A DNA stretch of 64,000 nt from Acheta domesticus (taxonomy: Eukaryota > Arthropoda > Insecta > Orthoptera > Gryllidae), in the NCBI GenBank assembly GCA_031308135.1, contig JAHLJT010000631.1:216451773-216515772 (forward strand), read 5' to 3'. The notes under the pieces are model-generated. The model saw nothing but the letters and a program-made list of their open reading frames with translations. It did not search any database and was not told the origin of the DNA. Position 1 is the stretch's first letter. Every line of letters begins with the position of its first letter. Of this stretch, positions 10,561 to 22,700 are shown one piece after another. A program made the position numbers and the translations under genes.

Positions 10561-11075
10561 TGATTCTGCGCGAGAGGACACGCAACTAAGAGAGCGCCGA
10601 GAACAGTGGGCGGGGCCTCAGCAATCTGCTAATGAAGGGGAGGACCCGAGGCTTGGTTACCACGGAAACATCGATCTCAATCCTTTGGCGCCTCCCCTCT
10701 CGGTCTGGAGACGTCCGCGCCGCTCATGGGCGCCTGGTCGCCAGGCTATTGTGGATCTCTCCCCGAAGAATGAAAGGATCGTTAGCAGCCTAACGCTTCG
10801 TGTTGGAAAATTAACACATTCTGCTAATTACACCATTTGTTTTTCCGAGATTTCTTTCGTTCTGGCGTTAAGGATATTGATCCGAGGAATTAGTGACGTC
10901 ATGGCCCGCGTATCTCCTCGCCGTCTCTGCGCGCCTGCTGAGGTGGGAGCGCCCAGACGCACCGATTCGACCCCTTGCTGCTGGCGACCAATCAGAAGGA
11001 AGCTTGGAGGGTTGCGGAGGATTTCTTTGCGTTTCACTCACCTGTTCTGATGGTACAGTTACTGCTTCGCGGGAC
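10561..11075. promoter_or_regulatory. CpG-rich promoter-like region
   Basis: An isolated GC/CpG-rich patch in AT-rich surroundings. It holds a GC box GGGCGGGGCC (10608-10617), an RFX X-box-like GTTACCACGGAAAC (10656-10669), a palindromic CRE TGACGTCA (10894-10901) and a CCAAT box (10988-10992). On the minus strand a perfect donor CAG|GTGAGT ends a candidate exon at 11042. Two-way ORFs across it are composition artefacts. Direction and target gene are unknown; the nearest supported gene on the plus strand starts 7 kb downstream. Confidence 0.35.
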
Positions 11076-11490
11076 TGGAAAATGTAATTTTCATATACCA
11101 ATTTTTGATTGTTCTGTGTAAATGCTTGTGTAATGATTTATTATTATTAAATTTAATGGCGCCATTTCAAAAATAAATCATTTTTACTTTCTATAATAAT
11201 AGTAATAATAATAATAACATTAATATGATTGAGGAAAGGAAAACCGGAAATTTTGATAAAAAACTTGAGATTAGATGTTTTTCACATGGAATGCTGCGTG
11301 GAAAACTGGTCTGCCATTTTATTAGAATCATTGATTTTTCATTTCCAATACAACTGGACGTAATAATTATTATAATTGGAATGCCACTCCCTTCAAGAAA
11401 TCAAAATATGACTGACAGTAATCTTCTCATATATCTCACTCTTAAATTTTAATAAAAGCTATAGGAAATACTTTTAAAGCATAATTTATA

Positions 11491-12560
11491 TTACTAATTT
11501 CCAATGCGCGCAAAAATTGAAAGAAAGCTATGTAGCGTCCGGCCACGTGAGAAATGCCTATGGTTTTGTTCGATATCTAAGAGCTTGAGGAAAAACAAAA
11601 ACAATAAAAACAGCTTTGATTTTGGCCAAAAAATTCAAATATTTCACTGTCATTCCGCTTATTCTCAAACTATGCCTACCAATGGAGGCCGGAGGGTTGC
11701 AAATTAGGAGGGGCGGCCTGTGTGTTCCACATTTTACCTCTTCAAAATATTTCTTGAACAAGAAAACTTTAGCGTATAGTGTACAACCGATTTGCACGCG
11801 CATCTGGATTTAATTCCTTGTCTAAGACAACTTTTACGATGATAACGGAAAATAGAATTGTGCTCATGCAAAAATAAGAGATTAAAAAAAATTTCAGCAA
11901 CCCAAACTAATTTATGAAATCAGATGAAAGGGTCGGTATTCTTAGCTTAGTGAATATGCGCGGACCGAGTTATTTATCTGCCGAATAAATCCCTAATAGC
12001 AGCACGCTTCCCCGACCCGTCTCCAAGTACCTCAAACTTTCATTGCTTCGTACCAGCTACGAATTGTCTCCAATAGTCCACGATGCTACTCACTTTAAAA
12101 ACATTCATCTTTCGCTTAAGCAGGCACATACAACTAAATTCGTCCGCAAAACTTGCGCTGGTGGTTTGCCCAAATAGAACGAGTCTACAGGTATTTATTG
12201 CAAGTTTAATACTTTCCCTAGGTTTAAATTTTCCTGAGATTTGTTTTCCTCGGGAGGACGCCGCCCTAGAGCCCGCTACTGGCGCCCGCCGACCGAATTC
12301 TGATAACTGCTGACGCCGTAGCCGACGTCATGTGACAGTCAGTCTCCGAGGAAGTGCCCATCCGCCAGCAAATATTTGCCCTTCGTGTGTTGTCTTATAA
12401 GGAACGGAAACTTTGTTGATATCCTTGATATGTACTACATGCAAACTTCACTACGTTATTGCAGAATTTGTGAAGACCTTTTGTCAAAATATTTAATTTA
12501 TTGTAGTGTTACGTGAGAGGATTGTATTGAATGTTCTTGATACGTGTGCTTCAGCATTTT
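11491..12560. repeat. Dispersed repeat family B, copy 1
   Basis: At least three blocks align in order with 52811-53275. They are 11491-11640 (shared AATGCGCGCAAAAATTGA-type core), 12285-12400 (shared CCGAATTCT, then a CAATAAATATTTGC/CAGCAAATATTTGC block, then CGGAAACTTTGTTGAT) and about 12510-12545 (TGTTCTTGATACGTGTGC). The segment between blocks is longer here than in copy 2. Within it TGACAGTCAGTC (12333-12344) contains an arthropod initiator-like TCAGTC downstream of CGTCATGTGAC. No coding sequence is supported; whether this is a TE end or a duplicated promoter is open. Confidence 0.5.
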
Positions 12561-13980
12561 TGTTACTGCAGGTCTCTTGTGTCTTTCTAACAATAATAGT
12601 TGTCTTCGTTTCAATTTGGTTTTGCTCGAAAGCGGGGCACAAGACAGCAAATATTCAAACTTAAGGGGACGCATTCGGTTATGCTTTCAAGAAGTCCATT
12701 ATGTCTTAGCTCGTTTCCTTGTGTTTGTTCGATTGTTCGGTTGAATGCGCGACTCTGCAATCCACCAACTCCTTTTTTATTGATTTACTCTTATTTACTT
12801 ATACTGCACAAAATGAAAGTCTGTCATTTGCTACTTAGATGTTTTTACTTTTCCATTAATAAATTTACTTATAGGAAAATAAAAATGTCTGTTTAATTAT
12901 TTGTTTAGGGTTGATGATTCTATGGCACACACTGTAGATTTGAATACAGCAACTTACTAAAATATTAAATCAAAATGCTTTCAATTTCAAAATGAAAGAG
13001 AACATTTATTCGTAATAATAAAAAACGTTGCACCATACTGTTTGCAAACTGAAAATAACAATACATTTAAATAATTTCACAGTTTTCCATAACAGTACCT
13101 AGGTTTACCTTCTTCACTTTTAAATAGCCAAAAGTCCTTCCTTAATGTACAACTTCATGTGCACACTTCACTGTATCGACTCTCCCAAATAGTCTAGTCC
13201 ATTTACTTTTCCGTAATATTACCCTCAATCAAATATACCGCCAATATCACTTTGGACTCCTTACATCCAAATTCTCCACTGAGGTACGCCACTCCGACTG
13301 AAATGCTCCATCAGTAATTTACGTCATCATTCTAGAACGTCCATTTTCTCTCTGGTTGTTCATTCCGTCCGTCTTCTTCAGTTGACCGTCTCCATGATAG
13401 ATGTTAGATAAGCATTTTTTTTAGTAATTTTGATTTTTTTGCGACTAGTGTTTAACGGATATTTTCAATGTAAGAGTCAGCCCCACATGGTCATGCAACG
13501 CTCCCCCAGCAAACGAGCTCTCGGGGAAAGGAAGGGATTTTAGTACTTGAAGATACGAAACATATTCCAAATATTCACATAACTGTTGCATTTTTTTCTA
13601 ACCTCTGCTTTCCACCCAGCCCCATTTTCAGATATTTTATGTTTCTTGGGGATAGAAAATACGAATTTGTCATAAGTAGTACGTATTGAAATAAGATTGT
13701 TTCTAGTCCCTATATTATTATATGCTTATTAACATTGAAATTGGTTGCTCAAAATATGCAATATTTTTTGTACAGTATTAATCATTTATTCTTATTGTGC
13801 TTTGTTTCAAGATCCCATTAATACCTATCTTTTGATAAGAAACCCCATTAAAAAGAAGTTGAAGTTATTAACAATTTTATTACAATACATACTTATGACA
13901 AATTCTTATTTTCCACGCTTCAGTTCCTTCAGTCAAAGAAAGACAAAAATCTGAAAATGCGGAAGGATGGAAAGCACAGT
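12560..13980. other. Intergenic, no gene seen
   Basis: AT-rich DNA with short ORFs lacking any motif. A GC-richer patch at 13490-13550 shows no recognisable feature. It may include the 3' part of the Helitron on the minus strand, but I could not identify its CTRR end or terminal hairpin. Confidence 0.35.
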
Positions 13981-14336
13981 TCAGGAAAAAACTGCAATGG
14001 TTTTGTGAATATTTTGAATATGTTTTGTACCTTCAAATAAGATCCCATCTTTAGCTAACACAAATAAACTGGATGGTTCGCTCACTCGAGAGCATGCCAC
14101 GTATAATTGACCGTGTGAAAAACATGGTGTGCTAAAAAATAAGCCACAAACAAGCACCGTTTGGCCTTGAGTCTTATCGATAGTCATCGCAAATGCCAAT
14201 CTTAACGGAAATTGAAGACGTTTAAATTGAATTGGCACATCTGTGGGTATAATAGGGATCCGTGGCAGTAATCTATTCTCACCTCGAAATTTGTCATTTA
14301 AAATGATGGATTCGACGTTTTTCATTACAGCCCTGC
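13981..14336 (-). pseudogene. Helitron PIF1-like helicase, C-terminal fragment
   Basis: The minus frame reads LPRIPIIPTDVPIQFKRLQ, then FAMTIDKTQGQT, then FSHGQLYVACSRV and ends at TGA (13981-13983). These are the C-terminal helicase motifs of PIF1/RecD2-type proteins fused in Helitrons (PRIP..P, then the M.I.K.QGQT motif, then HGQLYVA.SRV). About 114 codons follow the first ATG; the frame extends a few codons further as CRAVM, next to an acceptor-like TTTGCAG at 14331-14337. The Rep nuclease and the N-terminal helicase motifs are absent. It is an immobile relic or a mis-assembled exon of an element; host PIF1 is less likely because this wording is typical of the Helitron copies. Confidence 0.8.
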
Positions 14337-14914
14337 AAATTAATCATAAATTATTTAAAAATTACACCGAAATAGAAAAATGATAATTGTAAAATTACGA
14401 TAAAATTACATATCTGTAGAACATTGCGGCTAAATGATGTAAACAATTGTATCATCTAATCATTCTAATAAACAAATAACACATATACGAATTTATATTC
14501 AGTAACTTTTCTACAGAGTGATAAAGATGTCACGAAAGATCACGCATATCAGTCATTCAATTATTCATATTACGAAATAACGAACCTATCATCTCGATTA
14601 AGGGTGATTTCAAAGGAGATAAGGAGAGCGATTGAGAAAAAGGGGACTAGCATCGTCTACTACATTTCAGCTACCATCGTTAATATCGTTTCGTGTTTTA
14701 TCCAGAGCCGAATTTAGGTATTGTGGGTCCTACACGCACAAAATGCGGTTGCTCGAAAAAAAAAATCCTCTAGGTTTTCTTAACACAAACCAGTAATTAC
14801 AATAGAATAACTTTTTGTACAAAATTGCCATTGCCGTGACTCTTGATTTACGCATCAGTGGTCTTTGTAAAAAATGACTTACTCAAGGGCGGGAACATAT
14901 TTCCTAACAATACA
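14337..14914. other. Intergenic, no gene seen
   Basis: AT-rich sequence with no ORF, repeat or RNA gene that I can support. Confidence 0.35.
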
Positions 14915-15040
14915 ATCTATAGCTATAACACCCGACGTAGAAATCATCAGGTGTCCGTATCACCAGCGTACTACGAAAAATTCGCGTATAAAACATGCTC
15001 ATTGTTTTACAATTCAATGACAGATAACATTAAACAATGA
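14915..15040 (+). pseudogene. Possible non-LTR retrotransposon C-terminal relic
   Basis: The frame ending in TGA at 15038-15040 reads IYSYNTRRR, then VSPAYYEKFAYKTCSLFYNS and DNIKQ. The pattern YNTR......Y.KS..Y...L.YN.LP..IK is common at the C-terminus of insect retrotransposon polyproteins, with F replacing S and NSMTD replacing N.LP. The fragment is short and diverged, and no upstream RT is visible. Confidence 0.4.
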
Positions 15041-15379
15041 AAATTGATAATTAAGTTTAAATGCCAAGTAAAATATACTCTGATGCATAATTGTTTCTAT
15101 ACGTTTAAAGACTATTCTGAGTGTCAAAAAGGAAAATAATATTAGTTTCAGTAATGATATATAATTTATTAGTTACCATTTATTATGTATAATTCTAAAA
15201 GACTAAATATGACTGTGACAAGTATTGTACCTCAGCTTCTGGTCAATGACCCCTATCTCTATCAGGGTTTTTATACAGTTTCCCTGATCCTTTGCGCAAA
15301 TGCTGAGATGGGCACTTACTTTGCTTCTGGACATAAATGTAGCTTCACTATCGAATTACTGTTTCCACTTTTCCGTTTA

Positions 15380-16566
15380 CATACGTATATACGGAGTAAT
15401 ATACGGACAATTTTCAAATTTTCTCAAAAACGGCTCCAAATTTGTTCATTAAATTTCTTGTAAGAATAGAGTAAAATATACTTATAAAGGTGGCACAGGT
15501 CCCATTTTCACAGTAACTGAATTTTCGAAAATTGCAAAAGTTAGAATTTTTTCGGCTTCTTCCTAGAACTACGAAATTGAAGATAGAGATTTTTCCCCTC
15601 AAATAAAATTTGTTGTTAAAAGTGAGTTCTTTTATTAAGGTCATATACATTTCTTTGAAAATTTTAGTAGATTTTGCGCAATATTTGACATTTTAAGAAA
15701 TTACAGAAAACAGATTTTCTCAAAAACGGCTCCAAATTTTTTCTTTAGACTTTTTGTAAGGATAGTGCTAAATGTGCTCTATGAGATGACATTAACGCCA
15801 TATTGCTCTATTCTTTTGTTGTTTTTTTAATTGCAAAAATGTTTTTTTTACTTGTCTCTCACGTCGTTAATATTTACATTAGCTGCGATTTGTTCACATT
15901 ATTATATTAATGAGTATATGTGCTTTAAATAATGTCACAATATTTCTCGAAAATTGAATAGTATTCTGTGAAAACTAGCTCAATATTCCGTATTTTCAGA
16001 AACGCTCAAACGCCATTTTCTTAAACATGGCTTCAAATTTTTTGTTCAAACTTTTCGAACGGATAGTGCTAATTGCATTCTTTAATATGGCGTAAAGTTA
16101 ATTTTGGGATATTTGTTTTTTCAAAAATTATACTAATATAATGTTTTTGAAAGTTCTCTCATACTGTTAAAAAGCACATTTCCAGCAATTTGTAAACACT
16201 ATTTTATTTGTGAGTGTAAGTTCTTCAAATGACTTCAAATGCAGTTTTTCGTAAGTTCAAAACTTTTCTATGAAAAAGATCTTCAAATTTCGCATTTACA
16301 GTAGCGCTTAAACGCCATTTTCATGAAAACGGTGTCAAATTTTTCAACGAAAATTGTCATTTAAGACAAGGTTTAACGTTTTTAATATTCTTAAAATAAT
16401 ATTTTTGTTCTACTTATTAGGAAACCGAAAAATTAATAAAATGTCGAAAAAATGTAGTTTGGAAGGCGATAGATGGCAGCTGTCAAGAGTATTGGCAAGT
16501 CCGAATTGACCAAACGAAACAGAAAACTAATATGGGAAAGCCTGTGCTATTCTGTAGCACCACTAG
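15380..16566. repeat. Family A repeat, inverted third copy
   Basis: Reverse-complemented, this reproduces the order of blocks in 4107-5330: the module with GCCATCTATCGCC (at 16460-16485 here), the ~310-bp subunits beginning GGAGCCGTTTTTGAGAAAA, and the AAATCTCTATCTTCAATTT block (15574-15600 here). The TIR-bearing end is missing or unrecognisable beyond 15380. It is a 5'- or 3'-truncated copy with no coding capacity. Confidence 0.7.
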
Positions 16567-17840
16567 TTCTTTTTATCGTGGCGGTAAGTCGATTCATCTC
16601 TTCATGGGAGGAGGGGCATTTCTGTTCGGACCTCCCTCAATATTTCTAAAATAATATTTTTTAACTGTTATCTTGAAAACAAAAACAAACATTTATCCAT
16701 AATGGGAATACATATTTTGATGTGAAGCGATTGTTATGTAGTAATAGTTTGATAAGTCGAGTAAAGTTACAAGAAATGTTTTCTTTTGGGGCGGGGGTAT
16801 TGAATTCGGCTCAGATACTTGGGTTGATTCTGATCAGAAACGCAAATCGTTAGATAATCAGAAAATACGTAAAGACCACCTTTCAATTATTCAGAGAGAC
16901 ATTTATGTGAGCAAGGCAAAGTTATAGTTTAAATAATTTGTTACTAGATGATAAATATGATCTTCTCTTTCATTACTAGACGATAAATATTATTCACTGA
17001 GAGTCCTTAGGACGTTTTTTATTAAGAGATTATCTATTTGAAGATTCCGAACAGGCAGGCTCAATAGGCGATAAATAAGGTATAGCATTTGCTAGAATAT
17101 TAACTTCATTTACAATAGGAAAATACTGCGTACCGTACTTACTATAGTATCCTCCCTCCCCCGGAATACTTTGGAAACTACTTCGTTAAAAAATAACATT
17201 GTGAATTCTAATTCGAATTTCATGAAATTGTATGTCGAGCGGACAATCGTTAATTGTTGGGAAAAGGAAATAATGATATGTTAATGTCAAAATGCGAATC
17301 ATTAGTGTTCAATGTTCATTACTCTACGACAGTCCGATCTGCTCCTCCCCCGGAGAAAATCTGACCTTGTTAATAAGGCCTTATTAATTAGAAGTGTCAA
17401 GCAATATCTACTTAACGTTCTAGGAACTTATTGTCACTCTTTATATTTGCAATATCGACTTCGGTTTCTTCTTGTTCCGCATCAATGATCCAATTACTTG
17501 TTTTTCATTTCTTCAAAAGGTTAATTTGTGTATCCCCTTCCATCAAGTTCTTTACCTCCCATTATTATTAGAAGTGTGTCATACCAACGTAACGAAAAAA
17601 ATGTGTGTCTTTCTTATTGCTTGCTTCTTTTAGCCGAACGTCATATGAGCATCATGTTCAATAAAGCAAAATTGATCATATGTAATTACTTGCAATCAAC
17701 ATTGTTGATTTTAGCCCTATTATGTAATGATTTCGATTGTTCGGTATTATATGCTCATGATGAGAAACATCAAACTTCAAAGACAAAAGACAGTAGAGAA
17801 GCGTCGCAAATTGCGAATGAATCACGAGCTTAGTGGGATT
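16567..17840. other. Upstream flank of the F-box gene, nothing definite
   Basis: AT-rich DNA. One ORF (17528-17833) has a hydrophobic stretch ICNYLQSTLLILALLC, but it starts on a non-ATG codon, lacks a context of splice sites and has no family signature, so I do not call it. It could hold a promoter or an earlier 5'UTR exon of the downstream gene. Confidence 0.3.
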
Positions 17841-18115
17841 GTGTTTCAGAAGGGAATGTAACGTTTGGTTGAATTGCTGACGTTGAATAATGTTTCAAAT
17901 TGAAGAGAGTGTTTCGTGTCTCTGTTTCACATGTAGTGTGTGTATCTGAATTGTATTTTATATGTTATCTTTAATTTTGAGAAAATTTGAGTCGGTGAAT
18001 GAAGTACGCGAATTAGTTATCATGTCATCACCAAAGCTGTATATCGCATATTAACTACGAACCAGTATGTTGCGATAACTTCAACATCCTCTCCTGATGA
18101 GTATTTAAGTGGCAG

Positions 18116-18310
18116 GTATGTGTCAAATTCTATTCATCTCTTAATGACTGTGAAATTGTCGACATTTGCTTCTGTCAACTCGAAGTTAATCCCAATTGTA
18201 TTAAATCTTTCTTTGGTGAATTATTGTGGTGTAATTTTATACAACTTTTTTATGTATAATCTATGAAATATTTTGCCTTTCTGTACACTGAAATAATTTG
18301 ATTGTTCCAG
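18116..18310 (+). other. Predicted 5'UTR intron of the F-box/LRR gene
   Basis: A strong donor GGCAG|GTATGT lies at 18115/18116 and an acceptor ATTGTTCCAG ends at 18310, giving a 195-bp intron. The acceptor is only 5 nt upstream of the best ATG. The same frame is open a few codons into the intron but with a TTG start only, which supports splicing rather than an N-terminal extension. The upstream exon would be non-coding and its start is not determined. Confidence 0.6.
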
Positions 18311-18315
18311 CAAGA

Positions 18316-19761
18316 ATGGGGCCTCAGAAAGGAATCGATGATCTTCCAGATGAAATATTGGTTGAAATTTTTTCTTACCTAACATTTGAAGAGTTGGTGC
18401 ATTCAGTTCAGTATGTAACAAGTCGGTGGCAAGAAGTTACTCACGATGCACAGCTCTGGAGGCATCTTGCTTATAGCCCCAGCTGGCGAGAAAGTGATGG
18501 CCAAATTGCAAGTGTTTTGCAGCAAACTCCTAAACTACAAACTCTGATACTTAGTCAGAGAGGTGTTCGATCAACTGTTTTAAATACTTTCATGGAAAGT
18601 TGCCCTAATTTAAAAAGGTTAGAATTTAACAATTACCAAAGATTAAGCACAAGCTTATTGGAAAGGATTGTTCAAAAATGTCCTAACATAGAACATTTGA
18701 GTATTCCTAATGGAGTGTTAAGTAGAAAAGACCAGGCTGAAATTATTGGACAGTTCACTAATCTCCGTGTTTTGGATGTTGGAGGTTGGGCTGATCCTGA
18801 CAACCCAGTGTTTTTAAGACCATTAGCTGAAGGATGTCCTGCCTTGCAATCAATAGATTTGAAAGATAAAATGCATACCAATGATGATCTGGAATATCTA
18901 TTACAGAAAAAGAAGAACCAACTGCACACATTATGTGTGAGGTGGAGTAGTGAGGAGGGTAAATGTACCCTTCCCCTTTTGCCAATTTGTCAGACTCTCA
19001 AAACTTTACATGTAGATTCATATTGTGATACAAATATTGAGGCTGGATTTGAGTCATTACGAAGTTTAAGAACAGTAACTTCTTTGACACTGTGTTTCCT
19101 AAATAATGCAAATATTAATTATGTAATCAGTATCTTCAATAAAAAAGCAATGATGCAACTTGTGGAATTACATATTAGTTACTATGAAAATTATGAGGAC
19201 AGACTTGCTGAAGTAATTGTGAAGAATTGTCCTCGTCTTAAACACCTCTGCATTAAAGAATGCAGTAGCCTGACTGATGACAGTGTGGAAAATTTTCATA
19301 CATTGAAAGATTTGCAAAAAGTTAATCTTTATGGTTCTAATATTACAGATAAGGGTGTAGTTCATATAAGCAAATGTAAGCATTTGAAATATTTAAATTT
19401 AAAATGTTGTATCAAGCTCTCTGAGAAAAGCATGGAGTTGATTACTAGGTTCACTGAATTACAGGTTTTAAAACTAGACTTCTGTGATATTAGTGGCTTG
19501 CCTATTGGTCTTATACCATCCCGACTGAAAAATTTGAGGTTATTCAGTGTAAATTACTGCAAAAATGTGGACCAGGAAGCATTGAAACAGCTCAAGGAAC
19601 AGATGCCTCACTTATGTATATATGATCGTGTAGATAGATACATTTCAGTTGATATGGATGATTGGGAGAGTGTGGAAGTGATTCAACCTGTAGAAATGGA
19701 AGAACCTGATATCATATTTATTGATGCTCCTTTCATTTTGGAGCAACTGGGTATCTACTAG
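18316..19761 (+). CDS. F-box/leucine-rich-repeat protein (FBXL-type)
   Basis: Encodes 481 residues without an internal intron. Residues about 6-50 form an F-box (DDLPDEILVEIFSYL, then a W...Q.LWRHL end), the segment that binds SKP1. Residues about 70-430 are irregular leucine-rich repeats of the cysteine-containing type, for example LKHLCIKECSSLTDDS and LKYLNLKCCIKLSEKS, which bind the substrate. The tail is acidic. By family, such a protein is the substrate receptor of an SCF (SKP1-CUL1-F-box) ubiquitin ligase. The ATG at 18316 was chosen because it follows the predicted acceptor by 5 nt and begins directly before the F-box. No frameshift or stop is seen. The exact FBXL orthologue and its substrate cannot be told from sequence; insects have several lineage-expanded members. 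Confidence 0.93.
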   Translation: MGPQKGIDDLPDEILVEIFSYLTFEELVHSVQYVTSRWQEVTHDAQLWRHLAYSPSWRESDGQIASVLQQTPKLQTLILSQRGVRSTVLNTFMESCPNLKRLEFNNYQRLSTSLLERIVQKCPNIEHLSIPNGVLSRKDQAEIIGQFTNLRVLDVGGWADPDNPVFLRPLAEGCPALQSIDLKDKMHTNDDLEYLLQKKKNQLHTLCVRWSSEEGKCTLPLLPICQTLKTLHVDSYCDTNIEAGFESLRSLRTVTSLTLCFLNNANINYVISIFNKKAMMQLVELHISYYENYEDRLAEVIVKNCPRLKHLCIKECSSLTDDSVENFHTLKDLQKVNLYGSNITDKGVVHISKCKHLKYLNLKCCIKLSEKSMELITRFTELQVLKLDFCDISGLPIGLIPSRLKNLRLFSVNYCKNVDQEALKQLKEQMPHLCIYDRVDRYISVDMDDWESVEVIQPVEMEEPDIIFIDAPFILEQLGIY

Positions 19762-22700
19762 ATTTGTGATACAAATATGTGATGACTTTGGTAAACTATA
19801 GAGAGTTTTTAGACTTGATGGCCCAATCCAGATTTTAACCTTAGTGTTTATATACTAGAAATCGAATACTTGATTTTCTTTTTCGGCCTTTTCTTTGAGA
19901 GATTCTTGATTAAACATGTTTGTTTTTTCTCTTCTCTACACATGTAACAAACTATAAAAAGTTAAAATTCTGTTAAAAATTTGATATTGAATTCACTGAT
20001 CATTATCTTCTTTAGGAATTCTTTGTGAATGGCTTGTATTTTAAAAATGGTCAATAATAAGTAAGATCTACTAAACTGAAAGACTTGTAGTAAATTTGCT
20101 CTAGGTGCTGAAATAAATAAATTTTGTCAAGGAAAAGTAGAGTTAATTTTCTTGATTTTTATAAGAAATAATAGTACAAAATTTCTGTGTCCTCCAGTGA
20201 ATGAAGATTTGTATTTTATCCGGTGCACTGAAACTTGTTTTTCTGGCACCTAGTGTACATAGCTCTAAAGTTTTCAAGAATTTTAATGAAGAGGTATAAC
20301 AAATGTAAGCAGATAGGAACTTTTTGTGGACCAAGGTAATTGAGTTACATGCTTTAGCTAAATTTTACACTACAAAGTCATCACATTTATTTTTGACTTG
20401 TATTTAGATAACAGCAAATTTTCTGAAGTTATATAAAATATTTATTTTATGTAATATTATTATTATTACTATTATTATATGGATTTTTTCATTTATTTGT
20501 TTATGAGTTCCTTTAGTATTTTCATTCATTACAAAGTAGATTTGGTTGCTAATGGGTCAGTTTCCTTTCACACTTTGTAAATTTTTTTGGTGTAAGTTGC
20601 TATACAAAGTGTCTTTCAGAATAATTTCCTTCTTTTGTTTGTTTTACGTATTGCTATGTGTTGGAGGTTACTGATCTTTTGATCAGGAAGGGGAAGATAA
20701 ATTTTCTTTTAATAAATGTAGAATGAGAAATTGACTGCAACACAAAGTCCTTGCTACCTAATGTAAGTTTATGTACTGATATCCTTGGTGATTGTAGTGT
20801 ATGAAGTTAATCTTGCATGAATATGCCTATTTTGCTTGACAAGACTTCTAGCTGATGTATAATATTTTTGTTGTTATATACAAAATATTTATTACATTTA
20901 CCTGTATTAATGTAAATAATTGTATATAAATTCAGGAAACATTTAAGAATGTGAGGCATAGTTTGCAATCATCATAAACATGTGGATAGACTGTTTTTAA
21001 GTTGATATTGTGATACTTAGTGCGTAAAATGTCTCAACAAATTTTAATGTATATGAATGAAAATAACTTCTGTGTGTCAAGTGCTGAGTTGTGCTGGATC
21101 ACAACTGTCAAATAATGTGTGAATTCAGTGAGAAAGACAATACAAAAGGACACTGTTTCTTATCAAGCAATTGTAGAAGTGTGGTTGACCGTTTAGTATG
21201 CATTTCTATAGAAAAGAAAGTTCATAAATGTACCAATTCAAAAGTCAATAATTTCATGTAAAGTTCCTAAAATTTACAATGTATACAATGTCTACTTTAT
21301 TTGAAATTAGAAGTAACATATTGGCATCCTGCAAATTTTCTAACATTGATTAGCGACAGTGTCCCTCTTTTGAACTGTAAGCATGTTTGTGTTAAATCCA
21401 TCCGTTGTATTACATCTGAACTGAACTGAACTGATATCTGTTATAGGCAGGAGATAGGCAGTTAATCATTAACAGACACATTCATTCTTACTTCATTAAT
21501 TTAGCTTATTACAACAGCGAATGTTATAGTAGCAGTTTTTTTGAATAATTGTCTGCCTTTTCCATAATTTATGGGCTCGAGTAACCCATATGCTAGTCGT
21601 ATCATCATTTTTTCTTTTGTACATGTTGCTCTCTCCTGGATTTCTGTAATATACCACTATGGTTAATATCAATAAATGTATTGAATTTACTGCTATTGTT
21701 TTAAGTTTTCACAATTTTCATCCCCAAAATCCTGTTTTTCATGGTTTTTGGATGTCTATGGGTGATTAGTGGTAAATTGAAATAAAATTTCCTGGGGGTA
21801 GTTCCTGGGGGTATTATTCCTTTTTCTACCCATCAGTAAGAGAAGGAAATTGTTCTGCCTGTATAACTTGTGTGATATGTTCTTTGGAAATAACTTTGAA
21901 TAAATAAACTTATGGAGAACGAAGTTTTGTGTATTCTGTATTGTCAATTTTCAAGAGGAAGAACTTTCTGTTCCAAAGATTGGTTAAGAATTAAATAACT
22001 GTAGGGATATAAATGATTTGTATCTGCATTATAGCTTCTTTATTTGTATTTTTTTTCCTTTGCATATTAATGCAGAAAAAATTTGTGCTAGAATTCTGTA
22101 ACTATTTGAAAATTGTCTATTTAATATTTATTACCATTTTAATGAAACAGAGTGTTTTAACTGATGTCTGAAAGATGGCAGAAGAAGAAAGGTATGCAAA
22201 GGTTTTAATATATTTTAATCATTCTATCATGTACAGAAAAATGAGTAACCACAAATTCCATAGGCACATCTTAACACTAAAGAACTGTGTTTACATGTTC
22301 ATCCGTAAAAAGTTCACAGTTATACAATTGTTGTTACTGTGTACCTATGTCATAACAATGAAACAAGCCCATTTGTTTAGCTTCATATCGCTTGTAAAAT
22401 TATTTGATGTTAAAATAATTTTACCTTTGGCACTTAATCACTTCTTTTAAAACTCTACACTAGCTACTATGATCAGTTGTTATTAAACAAATTTACAAAC
22501 ATCGATGTATTCATAATGAAGATTGTTGAACGCAGTGATATTCAAATATTTTGTTCATATCTAGCATGTACATCATACTATGCAGCATTCAATCAATTTA
22601 AGAAGAGAAATAATTGGAATTGATGAAAATAATACTGTGTCAGCAACTGATCAGTCACAAAGTTTGTAAAATGGCAGGTTGACACAATTTCGAAGATTAT

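Noticed and set aside
12320..12345. Promoter of the F-box gene at 12.3 kb
   Set aside because: The initiator-like motif lies in dispersed repeat family B, is 6 kb upstream, and no linking exon is visible.
17528..17833. Possible small secreted protein upstream of the F-box gene
   Set aside because: It has a hydrophobic stretch but starts on a non-ATG codon, with no splice signals and no family resemblance; AT-rich chance ORF is the simpler view.
18298..18315. N-terminal extension of the F-box protein by six residues
   Set aside because: The start would be TTG and the codons lie across the predicted splice acceptor at 18310; the ATG at 18316 is preferred.
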